This document shows, in pieces, positions 32,372-42,893 of a stretch of 64,000 nt of DNA (position 1 is the stretch's first letter; each line of letters opens with the position of its first letter). The DNA comes from Acidimicrobiales bacterium (lineage in GTDB: Bacteria; Actinomycetota; Acidimicrobiia; Acidimicrobiales; Acidimicrobilacustridaceae), in NCBI GenBank assembly GCA_018401565.1, contig JAGYKS010000029.1:1-64000 (forward strand), in the 5' to 3' direction. The translations under genes were made by a program, and so were the position numbers. Under the pieces are notes generated by a model. It ran no database searches and was not told the DNA's origin. It saw only the letters and a program-made list of their open reading frames with translations.

Positions 32372-34858
32372 CTAACGCACCATCTGCCTGATGCGACGGA
32401 CGTACTCGTCGACCAGGTGCTGCGCCTCGGCGTCACTCCCCGCTTCGGCCCAGACGTGGCTGACCGGCTCTTCGGTATCAGGCAGGGCCAGGGCCCAGCC
32501 TCCGTCATGACGTACCTTCACGCCATCAACCATCTCCACGTCCCGGCCCTTGGATTGCTCCACCAGGCTTCGCATGACCTGGCCCTTGAGATCCCAGGGG
32601 GTCACCACCGTCTGGTGGGCCATGTGGACCGCAGGCAGGTCCTGCACGACCTCAGAAAGCCGCACACCTGATCGGGCCAGCAGACCGAGCAGCGTGGCGA
32701 AGGCAGCGGTGGCGTCAAACGATGGCAGGAAACCGGGCAGGATAAACCCGCCAGCGTCGTCGGCGGCGAACCCCACGCCGGGGGCGAGACCGGCGGCCAT
32801 GAGGGCCTGGGGGCCCATCTTGGCCATCTCCACAGAGAGCCCCGCCTTGCGGACCAGGGCGTAGGCGTGGTCGGTGGTGGCCACAGACAGCGCAACGGCG
32901 TCGCCATCAACGTTCTCGCCCAGCAGCGTCAGCATGGCCAGCAGGGCTTCGTTGCCGTTCAGGATCGTTCCGCGGTCATCGATCAGCCGCAGCCGTTCGC
33001 CACCCGGCTCGAACACCACGCCCAGATCCGATCCCGAGGCCCGCACCAGATCCCCAACGGTGCGGGCGTGCTCGTCAAAGTTGACCGACAGCATTCCAGC
33101 GGTGGACATGAACGGATTCACCGCCAACGCCTCCAGGCCGAGCTTGGCCATGACGTCGGGCATGGAAAACGACGTCGAACCGTAGGCGTGATCCACCACC
33201 ACCTTGAACCGGGCGTCGGCGATGGCGTTGGCGTCAACGGCGGCGGTCACGGCAGTGGCATAGTGCTCCAGCGCCCGCGGGGCGAACCCGATCTCGCCGA
33301 TTTCGGCGGGGAACACCCGACGGAAGTCCTCCCGGCTGAACAGCCTCTCCATCTTGCGGCGGGCGTCGTCGCCCAGGTCAAGGCCGTCGGCGTCGAAAAA
33401 CCTGATGATCACCGACTGGGGATCGTCCGGGTCCAGTCGGACGGTGAAACCGCCGGAGATGGCGGGACGGCGGATGATCCAGCGGGTCAGTGGCACTGAA
33501 GCCACCTCGAGGTCCTCCACGCTCACACCGGCGGCGTTGAGCGCAGCCATCATGGAACGCTTCAGCATCCGGCCGGTCCTGCTGGAGTCACGGGACGTCA
33601 CGACGGTGACCCCGGGCTTGAGCATGGTTCCGTACGCCATGGCTACCCGGGTGGCGAACTCGGGGGTGACGTCCACATTGGCAAGCCCCGACACTCCGTC
33701 GGCTCCGAACAGGCTTCGTGCCGCCCTGGACTCCCAGATGATGGAGCTGTTGACGACTGCACCGGCTTCGACGGTCTTGAACGGATAGATCTTGACGTCG
33801 CTGGTGACGTGGGCGTCCTCGCCGACGAAGCACTCATCGCCCAGCACCGACCCTTCGTCGGCCCGGGCCCCGGACCGCAGATCACACGAGCGGCCCACGA
33901 GGGCACCGCGCAAACTCACTCCACCACCGAGGTAGCTGTTGTCACCCACGACGCTGCGCTCAACCGATGCCTCTGAGCGCACCCGAATGTTGGCCCCCAG
34001 CACGGTGTAGGCGCCCAGGGTGGCTCCAGCTTCGACCCGGCAGTTGTCGCCGATCAGGACCGGACCGACCACAGTGGCGTCAGGGTGGAGCACGGCGTTC
34101 TCGCCCAGCCGCACTCCCCCACCCAGATCGAACCCGGCCAGGTCAGCGCGCACCCGGCCGTCGAGGAGGTCCCGATGGGCGCTCAGGTAGGCCTCGAGTG
34201 TGCCCACGTCCTCCCAGTAGCCCTCGACGACAGCTCCGAAGACCGGCAACCCGGCCTCCAGCAACGCCGGAAAGACCTCACCGGAGAAGTCCACCGGACG
34301 GTCGGCCTCGATGTGGTCAAAGATCTCTGGCTCCATCACGAACACGCCGGAGTTGATGGTGTCGGAAAACACCTGCCCCCACGACGGCTTTTCCAGGAAC
34401 CGCTCGATGGACCCGTCCTCGCGGGTGATGACAATTCCGAACTCCAGCGGGTCGGGAACCCGCACCAGCCCAATGGTGGCCAGAGCGCCAGCCCGTTCGT
34501 GGGCTGCCACCACCTCGTCGAGGTCAATGTCGGTGAGGACATCGCCCGAGATCACGATGAAGCGTTCGTCGAGGTGCTCCATGGCGTTGCGCACCGAGCC
34601 CGCAGTCCCAAGGGGGACCTGCTCGGCGGCGTACACCATGTGGACCCCGAACTCCGACCCGTCACCGAAGTACGCCTGAATGGTGTCGGCCATGTACGCC
34701 ACGGTGACCACGATTTCGGTGATGCCGTGATGCCGCAGCAGATCAACCACGTACTCCATCATCGGCCTGTTGGCCAGAGGCACCATTGGCTTGGGCAGAT
34801 TGGTGGTCAGGGGCCGCAACCGGCTCCCCTCACCCCCGGCCATGATCACTGCCTTCAT
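32372..34858 (-). CDS. Fusion of sugar nucleotidyltransferase and phosphomannomutase-like domain
   Basis: 828 residues, intact. Residues 1-230 are a nucleotidyltransferase ([49 protein letters not shown]), probably mannose-1-phosphate guanylyltransferase or similar. Residues about 240-375 are hexapeptide repeats forming a left-handed beta helix. Residues about 380-828 resemble a phosphohexomutase, but the catalytic phosphoserine loop (TASHNP) is absent; the equivalent stretch reads [20 protein letters not shown]. Similar three-part proteins exist in other actinobacteria. The mutase half is therefore probably regulatory or altered. Its ATG overlaps the pgsA stop. Confidence 0.85.
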   Translation of the reverse strand: MKAVIMAGGEGSRLRPLTTNLPKPMVPLANRPMMEYVVDLLRHHGITEIVVTVAYMADTIQAYFGDGSEFGVHMVYAAEQVPLGTAGSVRNAMEHLDERFIVISGDVLTDIDLDEVVAAHERAGALATIGLVRVPDPLEFGIVITREDGSIERFLEKPSWGQVFSDTINSGVFVMEPEIFDHIEADRPVDFSGEVFPALLEAGLPVFGAVVEGYWEDVGTLEAYLSAHRDLLDGRVRADLAGFDLGGGVRLGENAVLHPDATVVGPVLIGDNCRVEAGATLGAYTVLGANIRVRSEASVERSVVGDNSYLGGGVSLRGALVGRSCDLRSGARADEGSVLGDECFVGEDAHVTSDVKIYPFKTVEAGAVVNSSIIWESRAARSLFGADGVSGLANVDVTPEFATRVAMAYGTMLKPGVTVVTSRDSSRTGRMLKRSMMAALNAAGVSVEDLEVASVPLTRWIIRRPAISGGFTVRLDPDDPQSVIIRFFDADGLDLGDDARRKMERLFSREDFRRVFPAEIGEIGFAPRALEHYATAVTAAVDANAIADARFKVVVDHAYGSTSFSMPDVMAKLGLEALAVNPFMSTAGMLSVNFDEHARTVGDLVRASGSDLGVVFEPGGERLRLIDDRGTILNGNEALLAMLTLLGENVDGDAVALSVATTDHAYALVRKAGLSVEMAKMGPQALMAAGLAPGVGFAADDAGGFILPGFLPSFDATAAFATLLGLLARSGVRLSEVVQDLPAVHMAHQTVVTPWDLKGQVMRSLVEQSKGRDVEMVDGVKVRHDGGWALALPDTEEPVSHVWAEAGSDAEAQHLVDEYVRRIRQMVR

Positions 34859-35554
34859 GCGGACTCGCCTCCCGACGCCGCCCGAAGCACACGACCCTCA
34901 CGCCATGATTCACGCCACAGCGGCACGTAACGCACCCAGGCGATGAACGACAGCACCAGTCCGGGCACTGCGGCCATCCAACCCAGGGCGTTGAACACCG
35001 GCGCCCACGCATACCCGGGCGCCGATCCGGCGAGCAGGAGCGGGAAAGCGAACATGAGCCCGAAGGTTCCGGCCTTACCCCACCAGGTGACATCAACGGG
35101 TGGTGCCCCAAGCACCAGCAGCGTGACCGTGATGGACGACACGATCAACTCGCGGGCCAGCACCACCACCACCAGCCACTGGGCCACCCCGCCGTCGATG
35201 AAGATGGCCGTCAGCGCCACAACGAACAGGATTCTGTCGGCAGTGGGGTCGAACAGCCGTCCGAACCGACTGGCCTGGTTGAACCTGCGGGCGATGAAGC
35301 CGTCGACCCAGTCGGTGGCCCCAAGCACGGCCAGCAAGACGGCGGCACCAACCTGGTCGTCATTACCCAACAAAAGCCACACGAACCACGGCAAGGGCGC
35401 ACAAACGCAACAGGGTGATGAGGTTGGGAATGGTGGCCAGTCGGTCCTCACCCGGAGCCACCGGCCCAAGGGGAGCCGGACCTGGCTCGACCAGTGGACC
35501 CGGCGCTGCGGAGGTGACGCGTTCGCTTCGGCGGCGATGGCGCGGTGATGTCAT
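34855..35554 (-). CDS. pgsA: CDP-alcohol phosphatidyltransferase, PgsA-like (frame break)
   Basis: Membrane enzyme that transfers a phosphatidyl group from CDP-diacylglycerol to an alcohol, here probably glycerol 3-phosphate. The complete signature DGx2ARx8Gx3Dx3D is present ([19 protein letters not shown], then PTAD). About five membrane helices. The N-terminus [18 protein letters not shown], then [14 protein letters not shown], is in another frame; one base is missing or added near 35400-35411. About 233 residues when corrected. The ATG at 35554 is supported by TAGGCT seven bases upstream. The substrate alcohol cannot be fixed from sequence. Confidence 0.87.
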
Positions 35555-35561
35555 CGGCCCA

Positions 35562-35567
35562 AGCCTA
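35562..35567 (-). promoter_or_regulatory. -10 element of pgsA
   Basis: Reverse-strand TAGGCT, 7 nt before ATG 35554. Confidence 0.5.
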
Positions 35568-35658
35568 CGATCTCCACCACGAAGTGGCGTGATGCCCGTG
35601 ACCCCGTTGGTGGTCAGCTGGCTTGCCGCTGTATCCACAAGCGACCATGAGGTGCACC

Positions 35659-36070
35659 ATGAGCAGTGTTTTTTCGATGATCATCGCCGGCGAACTTCCG
35701 GCCAACTTCGTGTACCGCGACGACCGCTGTGTTGCCTTCATGTCCATAAATCCCCTTCAGCATGGACATGCGCTCGTGGTGCCCATCGCTGAGATCGACC
35801 ACTGGCTGGACCTCACTCCGGATCTCGCCGCCCACCTGATGGTGGTGGCCCAGCGCGTCGGCCGAGCCCAGCAGGAGGCGTTTTCTCCGGTTCGGGTCGG
35901 CCTCATGATTGCCGGGCTGGAGGTTCCCCACGTTCACCTCCATGTGGTTCCCATCGCAGAATGTGGGTGACCTCAACTTCGCCAACGCCCAGATGAACCC
36001 TGATCCGGCTTCACTGGCGGACGCCGCAGCGGCGATCACAGCGGCGATGGGGACCAGCGAAACACAGTGA
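35659..36070 (+). CDS. HIT-family hydrolase (frame break)
   Basis: Histidine-triad nucleotide-binding protein, usually a nucleoside phosphoramidase or diadenosine polyphosphate hydrolase. The triad HxHxH is present (PHVHLHVVPI), with FSMIIAGELPANFVYRDDRC and PLQHGHALVVPIAEIDHW before it. The frame breaks at about 35959 (extra G). Corrected, it continues NVGDLNFANAQMNPDPASL and ends at 36068-36070. About 137 residues. ATG 35659 is preceded by GAGGTG; two earlier in-frame starts are less likely. Divergent from pgsA. Confidence 0.9.
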
Positions 36071-36085
36071 CCTGAGATCGCCCGG

Positions 36086-37566
36086 TCACCGAAGGCGTTG
36101 CCACACCAGCACGCCTGCCAATGAAGACACGCGGTCGTCGCGCCCGGTGGGTTGGACGAACCCCAGGGCGTCGAGTCCATCGGCGAACACCCGACGCCGC
36201 ACCGGGTCCCAGCGGTCGAACTCCGAGGCGTCCACGACGATGAGGTCCACGTCACGTGCCGCCGACACGGCATCGGGCCGACTCCCGAGTTCCAAGCGGT
36301 AGAGCTCAGGTCGATCGGCCAGCAGATCGAGGACCGACGGTGACGCCCGAACCGCTTGATCCTCCGGGATCCCCGAGAGGGCGTTACGGCGCGCCTCGAT
36401 CGCTGCGGTCGGGCCCCAGGTCCATGGCTGTCGGTAGGGGCTCGACGGGAATCGGTGACGAAGAACACTGCCGATGCGAGCAGCAGCGCGGCCAGAAGCC
36501 GCGGGTCGACCAGTTACCCGGTCGATACCCCGACGGCCCAGACGGGACAGGGCAAAGGCAGTGGACAGGAACACGAAGGCAGTAATGGGTGCGGCGTCTG
36601 GGCAAGCAGCGCCCCGTCAGGACTGTCAGCTGCCACGTACAACAGCTGGATCGGCAACACCCCCACCAGCAGACGTGGTGCGAGGAGCGGCAAAAACAGC
36701 ACCGGTCCGAACACGATCACGAACAACCCCATGGTGGATTCCTGACCAAGTGCGGCAAGCACGTCACCGGGTTGGGTCACCAGACCGGTCACCACCGACC
36801 ACGGGGTGTCACCGAATGTTGTGAAGTCGTCGGGTCCGGTGCCGTCACCTAGCGCCGGCTGGATCACCAGGCCAGTCACGACCGACCAGCCCAGCCCAGC
36901 CACGAGCGCCTGGCGGCCCAGCCCTGCCCGTCCCACCAGCCACAGGGCGAGACCCAACCCGGCCACGGCCAGACCCAGATCAGAGCGGGAGGCCAGAATC
37001 ACCGCAACGGCAACCCAGAACCATCCCTTGCGACCCACGAGGCCGCAATAGGCGGCCCACAGCAATCCGGGCACCGCAAACGATTCGGTGTGGAAACCGG
37101 CCAGGTTCATGCCGTGCACGGCTGGGTACAGGCTGTACGCCACCACCAGCGCCGTGCTTGCTCCGATGCGGAGGCTTGCGGCCCGACGGGCGAGAAGCCA
37201 GACCGGAACCACAGCCACCGAAAGAGCTGCCGACTGCAACACCACCAGCAGGCCAACGGTGGGCAACCACCGGGCGATGAGCGCGATCGGGTAAATGAGC
37301 ACGGCGAAGTGCTCAGCCAGAACGGTGGTGCCACCATCGACGGTCACGACCGGATCGGCGCCGGACCCAATCAGCCACACTGCCTGCAGCGCCGGCGCCA
37401 GCAGCCCGTTGGCCTCGGGGCCCGCAGCCCGGGCAAGGGCCGTTGACACGAGCACGGTGAACAATCCGCACGCCACAACTGCCGGGACGAGGCGATCGCC
37501 CAGAGGCCCTTCGAGACGGCCCTGCACCCGAAGGACGGTGTTGTCGACCCGCCGCCGTACCGACAC
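36086..37566 (-). CDS. DUF2079 multi-spanning membrane protein (frame break)
   Basis: About 493 residues with roughly ten membrane helices (VPAVVACGLFTVLVSTALAR, HFAVLIYPIALIARWLPTVG, WFWVAVAVILASRSDLGLAV). The features of DUF2079 are present: EHFAVLIYPIALI, YPAVHGMNLAGFHTESFAVPG and, after the break, ALSRLGRRGIDRV. The frame breaks at the CCC run around 36587-36589; one added base gives TPHPITAFVFLSTAFAL. The last 150 residues form a soluble part. DUF2079 proteins resemble glycosyltransferase C-type membrane proteins; function unknown. GTG 37566 with AGGA upstream was chosen. Confidence 0.78.
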
Positions 37567-37610
37567 TGAGGTCCTGGTTGGTGTTGACGCTGGTGCTGTC
37601 GCTGGGGTCG

Positions 37611-38363
37611 TCAAAGCAGTCGCGGGTTGTCGTCGACGCCACCACTGTTCGGGTGCACGGTGGCAATCAGGTCGGGGCCGTCGTTGCGGGCATTGTTGAC
37701 CGCAACTCCCACCGCGTGGACCGACAGGGTGGGGCTGTGGGCAGATGCCACGACAGACCTCACGTCGTCGGGGTCGTTGATGGTGGGGTCCAGCCACGCA
37801 TCGATCACCTCGTCGGGAAGTACCAGCGGCATCCGGTCATGGATCGGCGCCACCACGTCGTTGGCGTCGGTGGTCACCACCGTGCAGGTGTGCAGCGTGT
37901 CGGCGTCGCCAGTGGGCTGCCACGTCTCCCACAGGCCCGCCATGGCCAACGGCTGGCCGTCGATCGACTGAAAATACCAACCCTGCTTTCGCTGCCGGCC
38001 GGACACGGCTGTCCATTCGTAAAAGCCATCGGCGGGCACGATGCACCGCCGGCGCCGCACTGGCGGCCCGGTACGCCGGCCGTTGGGCCAGGGTCTCGAC
38101 CCGGGCGTTGAACATGCGGTTGCCGATGGTGGGGTCGTCGGCCCATGACGGCACCAGACCCCAACGCATGGGCTGCAGCACCCGGGCATCCCCCGATTCC
38201 CCCGAGTCACCCGAGTCCCCGAGTCCCCCGAGTCACGAATGACCCACACGGTCGCGGTGGGGGCCACGTTCCAGCTCGGCCGAAGCTCCCCCACGATGGT
38301 CTCGACACCGAAGTGGGCGGCAAGATCGCCAGAGCCAGTCGTTGAGACGAAGCGACCGCACAT
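37611..38363 (-). CDS. SRAP-domain protein (YedK/HMCES-like), two frame breaks
   Basis: SRAP proteins protect abasic sites in single-stranded DNA by forming a thiazolidine DNA-protein cross-link through Cys2, which is present (MCGRF). Other conserved elements are SWNVAPTA, RWGLVPSWADDP, NARVETLAQRPAYR, RCIVPADGFYEW and PIHDRMPLVL. The central part is in another frame between about 38212 and 38060; one lost G and one extra G explain it. Corrected, residues about 43-58 read DSGDSGDSGDSGESGD, an unusual insertion coded by 9-bp repeats. About 250 residues. ATG 38363 with TAGGGT upstream. Confidence 0.9.
   Translation of the reverse strand: MCGRFVSTTGSGDLAAHFGVETIVGELRPSWNVAPTATVWVIRDSGDSGTRVTRGNRGMPGCCSPCVGVWCRHGPTTPPSATACSTPGSRPWPNGRRTGPPVRRRRCIVPADGFYEWTAVSGRQRKQGWYFQSIDGQPLAMAGLWETWQPTGDADTLHTCTVVTTDANDVVAPIHDRMPLVLPDEVIDAWLDPTINDPDDVRSVVASAHSPTLSVHAVGVAVNNARNDGPDLIATVHPNSGGVDDNPRLL
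38165..38236 (-). repeat. 9-bp coding repeat (DSG units) in the SRAP gene
   Basis: GACTCGGGG-type units repeat five to six times on the reverse strand and encode DSGDSGDSGDSGESGD. One unit has lost a base, which breaks the frame. Confidence 0.7.
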
Positions 38364-38371
38364 GGCCGATC

Positions 38372-38377
38372 ACCCTA
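38372..38377 (-). promoter_or_regulatory. -10 element of the SRAP gene
   Basis: Reverse-strand GGGTAGGGT context; TAGGGT lies 8 nt before ATG 38363. Confidence 0.5.
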
Positions 38378-38486
38378 CCCGTGCCGGTGCGGCGGCACCG
38401 GAGGACAGGGCGCCCGAACCCGGGAGCGGCACGATTCCACGCCATGCGAGCAGCAGCACTGACGTCGTGCGCTGACATGTTTTGGT

Positions 38487-38560
38487 CGGGCTGGCGGGAT
38501 TCGAACCCACGACCTTCGGTCCCCCAGACCGACGCGCTAACCAAGCTGCGCCACAGCCCG
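38487..38560 (-). tRNA. tRNA-Pro (anticodon GGG)
   Basis: 74 nt. Acceptor stem CGGGCTG/CAGCCCG, D arm GCGCAGCTTGGTTAGCGC, anticodon stem TCGGT/ACCGA with loop CTGGGGG (anticodon GGG), and T arm GTGGGTTCGAATCCCGC. No CCA is encoded. Confidence 0.95.
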
Positions 38561-38609
38561 TGACGGCATGACCTTACCGGGTCAGGGGCGACCTACCGAA
38601 AAGCGGTGA

Positions 38610-38816
38610 TCAAAACAGCAGTGCGGCGCCCTGAACGACTCGCCACAACAGGTAGCCACCGGTCACCGCCACGAGGACCCAGAAATGCCAGGGCACCTTT
38701 CGGTCGGAGTCGTCGAGGGGTTCGTCGGCGATTCTGGTCCCGCAACTCGGGCATGAACCGTCGGGAGCCATCGAGTTGGGGTTGAAGAAGCGGTCGCAAT
38801 CGTGGCACCAGGGCAT
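38610..38816 (-). CDS. Small zinc-ribbon membrane protein
   Basis: 68 residues. An N-terminal zinc ribbon (CHDCDRFFNPNSMAPDGSCP, then SCG) is followed by a short acidic linker and one membrane helix (WHFWVLVAVTGGYLLWRVV). AGAGGG lies shortly upstream of the ATG at 38816. It is 11 bp downstream of pccB on the same strand and probably cotranscribed with it. No function can be assigned. Confidence 0.7.
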   Translation of the reverse strand: MPWCHDCDRFFNPNSMAPDGSCPSCGTRIADEPLDDSDRKVPWHFWVLVAVTGGYLLWRVVQGAALLF

Positions 38817-38827
38817 GGTGTCGCCCT

Positions 38828-40380
38828 CTAGACCGGCGGGACGCCGTGGTGGCGTCGGCTGAAAACCCGTGAACGGCCCGCAGCCGCCCGGTAGCGGGCC
38901 ACGAGTTCATCGCGGAGCTCAGCGAAGTCCACCACCGCATCGACAACCAGTTCCGACGCCAGGCGCAAAAGGTCCACGTCGGCCTCATACACCTCCCGCT
39001 GGGTTGCGATGAACGCCTCGCGCTCGGCGGGGTCGTCGATGGCGGCGATGTGGTTGGCGAACACGGCGTTGACTGCCGCCTCGGGACCCATTACCGCAAT
39101 TTTGGCCGTGGGAAGTGCCAGCGTGGCGGCTGGCTCGAATGCGGGACCGGCCATGGCGTACAGGCCAGCGCCGTAGGCCTTGCGGAGCACGACACAGATT
39201 TTTGGCACCGTGGCTTCAGACACGGCGGTGATCATCTTGGCCCCGTGACGAATGATTCCCGCCCGCTCAACTTCGGTTCCGACCATGAATCCGGGCACGT
39301 CGGCCAAAAACAACAGCGGGATGTTGAAGGCGTCGCACAGCCAGATGAATCGTGCCGCCTTGTCGGCGGAATCGACAAACAAAACGCCGCCCTTGACGGC
39401 CGGGTTGTTGGCCACCACCCCGATCGGACGCCCCTCCAGCAGGCCCAACCCGCACACCAGCTCAGGGGCGAACAGAGGCTTGACTTCAAAGAAGCTCTCG
39501 GCATCCACGACACCGTCGATCACGTCACGCACGTCGTAACCCATGGTGTCGGTGTCGGGGATCACTCCGGCATCGAGGGGACGTGACGGCGCCACCGACT
39601 GGTAACACGGTGGGTCACTGTCGAAGTTCTGCGGGAAGTAGGTGAACCATGCCCGGGCCTGATCGATGGCGTCGGCGTCGTCAACGGCCAGGTTGTCCCC
39701 GCAGCCCGAAACCGACGCGTGCATCCGGGCCGCCACCCATCTCGTCAAGCGGTGGCCACCTCGCCGATCACCATCTCGGCCATCCGGGGTGATCCGAGGT
39801 ACATCGAGGCGTTCCCCTCGACCATGAACACCACGTCGCAAAAAGCCGGGATGTAGGCCCCGCCGGCCGCCGACGGTCCGAACAGGCAGCAGATCTGCGG
39901 CACGCGGCCTGACAGGCGAACCTGGTTGTAGAAGATCCGTCCCGCACCGCGACGACCGGGGAACAGTTCCACCTGGTCGGTAATCCTTGCCCCTGCGGAG
40001 TCGACCAGCCAGAACACCGGAAGTTCTTCGGCCAGGGCCCGGTCGGTGAGGCGCACGATCTTTTCGACGGTTCGGGCGCCCCACGACCCCGCCTTGACCG
40101 TGGGGTCATTGGCCATGACGCACACCGGGCGCCCGTCCACCGTGCCGATGCCGGTGACCACACCGTCGGCTGGGAGGTTCCCGGCCGAGGCGTTGGCCAG
40201 CAAGCCGTCTTCGACGAACGACCCCTCGTCGAGCAGCAGGGCGACGCGGTCACGGACGAACAGCTTGTTCTGGCTGGCGAGCTTCGCACCCCCGGCGGAC
40301 AGGTTTCCCTGCCGGGCGCGCGCACGCGCTCCGGTGAGACCGGGGTCAGGTTCGTCGTATGGCGAGGATGGCGACGTCAT
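38828..40380 (-). CDS. pccB: Acyl-CoA carboxylase carboxyltransferase (beta) subunit (two frame breaks)
   Basis: Transfers the carboxyl group from biotin to propionyl-, acetyl- or another acyl-CoA. Conserved blocks: NKLFVRDRVALLLDEGSFVE, GTVDGRPVCVMAND, DSAGARI, CLFGPSAAGGAYIPAF, MHASVSGCGDNLAV, LADVPGFMVGTEVERAGI and AMAGPAFEPA. Around 39733-39750 the frame is broken twice by single extra bases; correction reads GEVATLDEMGGARMH, as in the family. About 517 residues. ATG 40380 overlaps the PP2C gene end by 35 bp. The alpha (biotin) subunit is not in the window, so the substrate is open. Confidence 0.9.
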
Positions 40381-41426
40381 CGGTGATTGGTCCCGAGGAG
40401 AAGTCGGTGGCCGCCTCCAGCAGTGACTTGCACAGCACGTCGGGGGCCACCCCGGGATCTCGCCGAAGCGTAGTGGCGATGCGCTCCTCGCCAAACAACT
40501 GGTCGCCGTTTCGGGCCTCGGTGAGCCCATCGGTGTAGACGACCAGCACGTCACCGCGGTCCATCGCCACTTCCCGACTGGCAAACGACGAAGCTGGGTC
40601 GATCATCAACAGCGGAGCCGGTGGCTTCGAGCGGGGCCACCTCACGTCCGTGCCACATCCAGGCCGGGGGTGACCTGCTGAGGCATGGCGCAGGGTCCCG
40701 GCCTCGGAGTCGTGGACGGCCACGAACAGTGACACAAACTCGTCGGGTCGCCCGATGGCGGCCATCTGATGGTTGAGCTCCTCGAGGGCTTGCGCCGGGT
40801 CGCGAAACTGCCGCAGGAACACCCGAAGCAGGTACTTGGCCTGAAAGGCGGTGATGGCCGGCTCGATGCCGTGACCCGACACGTCCGCCGATGACGACCG
40901 CCGTGCGGTTGGGTCCCACTGACACCACGTCGTAAAAGTCACCCGCCATCATCCCGGCACCCGGCTGGTACGCCCTGCCCACCTCGAGTCCCTCGACGGC
41001 GGGAAGGTCCTCGGGGGCAAGTCGCTGCGACCAGCGACGGGGAGCCAGTTGGTCCTGCACCAGCACTTCTTGCGCCCGGCGTTCCAGTTGGCTTCGTCCC
41101 ATCTCGAGCCTGGCGTCGGACACGAAGCTGCGACCCAGGGCCATGGTGAAAGCCACCGGGATGCCAACCATGGCCAGCACGACGGCCATCCATCCCGGGG
41201 CCCCGGTGAGCGCACCAACGACAGCTGCGACCGTGACCACGGCGTACAGCAGCGAGGTGTGCAGGTCCTTGCGCAGCCCCGACCGGGCCAGTCGCTTCAC
41301 GTCGTTGTCGCCCGAGGTCCCATCGAGCTGGCGAACCAGACGGACGCGGTAGCGGGCCGACCGGGCCCACACCAGACCGGCAGCCGCAGCCGCTGCTGCC
41401 ACAAGCACCCACAACACCGAAGTCAT
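40346..41426 (-). CDS. Membrane-anchored PP2C/SpoIIE-type phosphatase (three frame breaks)
   Basis: About 360 residues. Two membrane segments at the N-terminus (SVLWVLVAAAAAAAGLVW and LLYAVVTVAAVVGALTGAP through VGIPVAFTMAL) are followed by a SpoIIE/RsbU-type Ser/Thr phosphatase domain. AGDFYDVVSVG, VIGDVSGHGIEPAI, HASAGHPPAW, VYTDGLTEARN and ITDDVAILAI give the metal-binding Asp residues. Three frame breaks, at about 40890 (extra G), about 40666 (C run) and about 40625, are needed to link these. It probably dephosphorylates an anti-sigma antagonist. ATG at 41426; the -10 spacing (TACGCT, 10 nt) is less regular than elsewhere. Confidence 0.85.
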
Positions 41427-41506
41427 CAGAATTGGGAGCGTAGTGGCCCCAGCCCGATTGCCCCATGGCAAATGCGTTACGAATAGCTGCCGGGGTGGGC
41501 ACCGGG

Positions 41507-42893
41507 TCAGTCAGAACGCCTGCGGACCCTCATTTTGATGGGGGTTGCGCCCAGATCGAAGGCCTCGCGCAACATTCGTTCGAGGTACCTCACGTAGCTG
41601 GCGTGCAGCTCGCGATTGGCAAACAGCGTGAATGTGGGCGGATCGGTGGCGCCCTGGGTGGCGTACAGCACTCTGGCGCCGTGGGGTGCGGGCTGCGCCT
41701 GCTGGGCCCGTCGAATGACCTCATTGACCTTCCGGGTCGGGACCCGGGTCTGATAGGCGTCAATGGCGGCCGACAACGCCGGGGATGAGCCGGTGAACTC
41801 CCTTGCCGGTGAGGGCGCTGACCGGCAGGACCGGCGACTCACCCAGAAAATGCAGCTGGCGTCCGACCTGGGCGTTGAGGAGGTGTCTGGCCTCAGCGTC
41901 CAGCAACTCCCACTTGTTGATGAGGATCACCACCGGGCAACCGGCGGCATCGATGCGCTCGGCCAGTCGCTGGTCCTGGTTGGTCACACCCTCTTCACCG
42001 TCGATCACCAGCACGGCGGTGTCGGCCTTGTCAACGGCCTGCAGAGCGCGCACCAGCGAATAGAACTCGGTGTTCTCGTCGATGCGGGCCCGACGCCGCA
42101 TGCCGGCGGTGTCGATGAACCGCAGCGGACCCGCTTCGGTCTGCACCACGGTGTCAACGGTGTCGCGCGTTGTGCCCGGCATGTCGTGGACCACCGACCG
42201 GTCGTCGCCGATGAGCCGGTTGAACAGAGTCGACTTGCCCACGTTTGGCCGACCCACGATGGCCACCGAGAACACACGCTGACCGGGAATGGCACCCTCG
42301 ACATCGGCGTTGTCGGCCCCGGCGGTACGACCGGGAACCTCATCGGACTCGTCCACCTCGGGCGGCTCGGGCAACAGTGCGATGAGCACGTCGAGAAAGT
42401 CGCCGGTCCCGCGCCCGTGCAGGGCACTCACGGGGAACGGCTCACCGAGTCCCAGGGTCAGGAACTCCCAGACCGCCATCTCACGGTTGGTGTCATCGAC
42501 CTTGTTGACCACCACCAGGGTGGGCCCCGATCGGCGTCGCAGGAGGTCGGCGACACGGTCGTCGTCCTCGGTGAGTCCGGTGGCGGCGTCCACCACCAGC
42601 AAGACCACGTCGGCGTCGGCCACAGCCCGCTCACTTTGCTTGCTGACCTTGGCATCGAGCTCGGTGCCACCGGGCATCCACCCGCCAGTGTCGACCAGCA
42701 CGAACCGCCGACCCAGCCAGTCGGCCTCCACTTCCTTGCGGTCCCGGGTCACCCCGGGGCGCTCCTCCACGATGGCCTCGCGGCGACCCAGAATGCGGTT
42801 CATGAGGGTGGACTTGCCCACGTTGGGTCGACCGGCGATCACCACCACTGGCAGTGCGACGGCGTCGGGGGATGGAACGGTTTCGTGCTTCAT
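41507..42893 (-). CDS. der: Ribosome assembly GTPase Der (frame break)
   Basis: Essential double GTPase in 50S ribosome assembly. First G domain: AGRPNVGKSTLMNR, PGVTRD, DTGGW and NKVDD. Second G domain: VGRPNVGKSTLFNRLIG, PGTTRDTVDT, DTAGMRRRARI and NKWELLD. The C-terminal KH-like domain continues in another frame: ALSAAIDAYQTRVPTRKVNE to the end RVRRRSD. One extra G at about 41786 explains the break. About 462 residues, as in the family. ATG 42893 overlaps the DUF512 stop by four bases. Confidence 0.95.

Noticed and set aside
38461-38600. Second tRNA near the tRNA-Pro gene
   Set aside because: Only one cloverleaf can be folded here.
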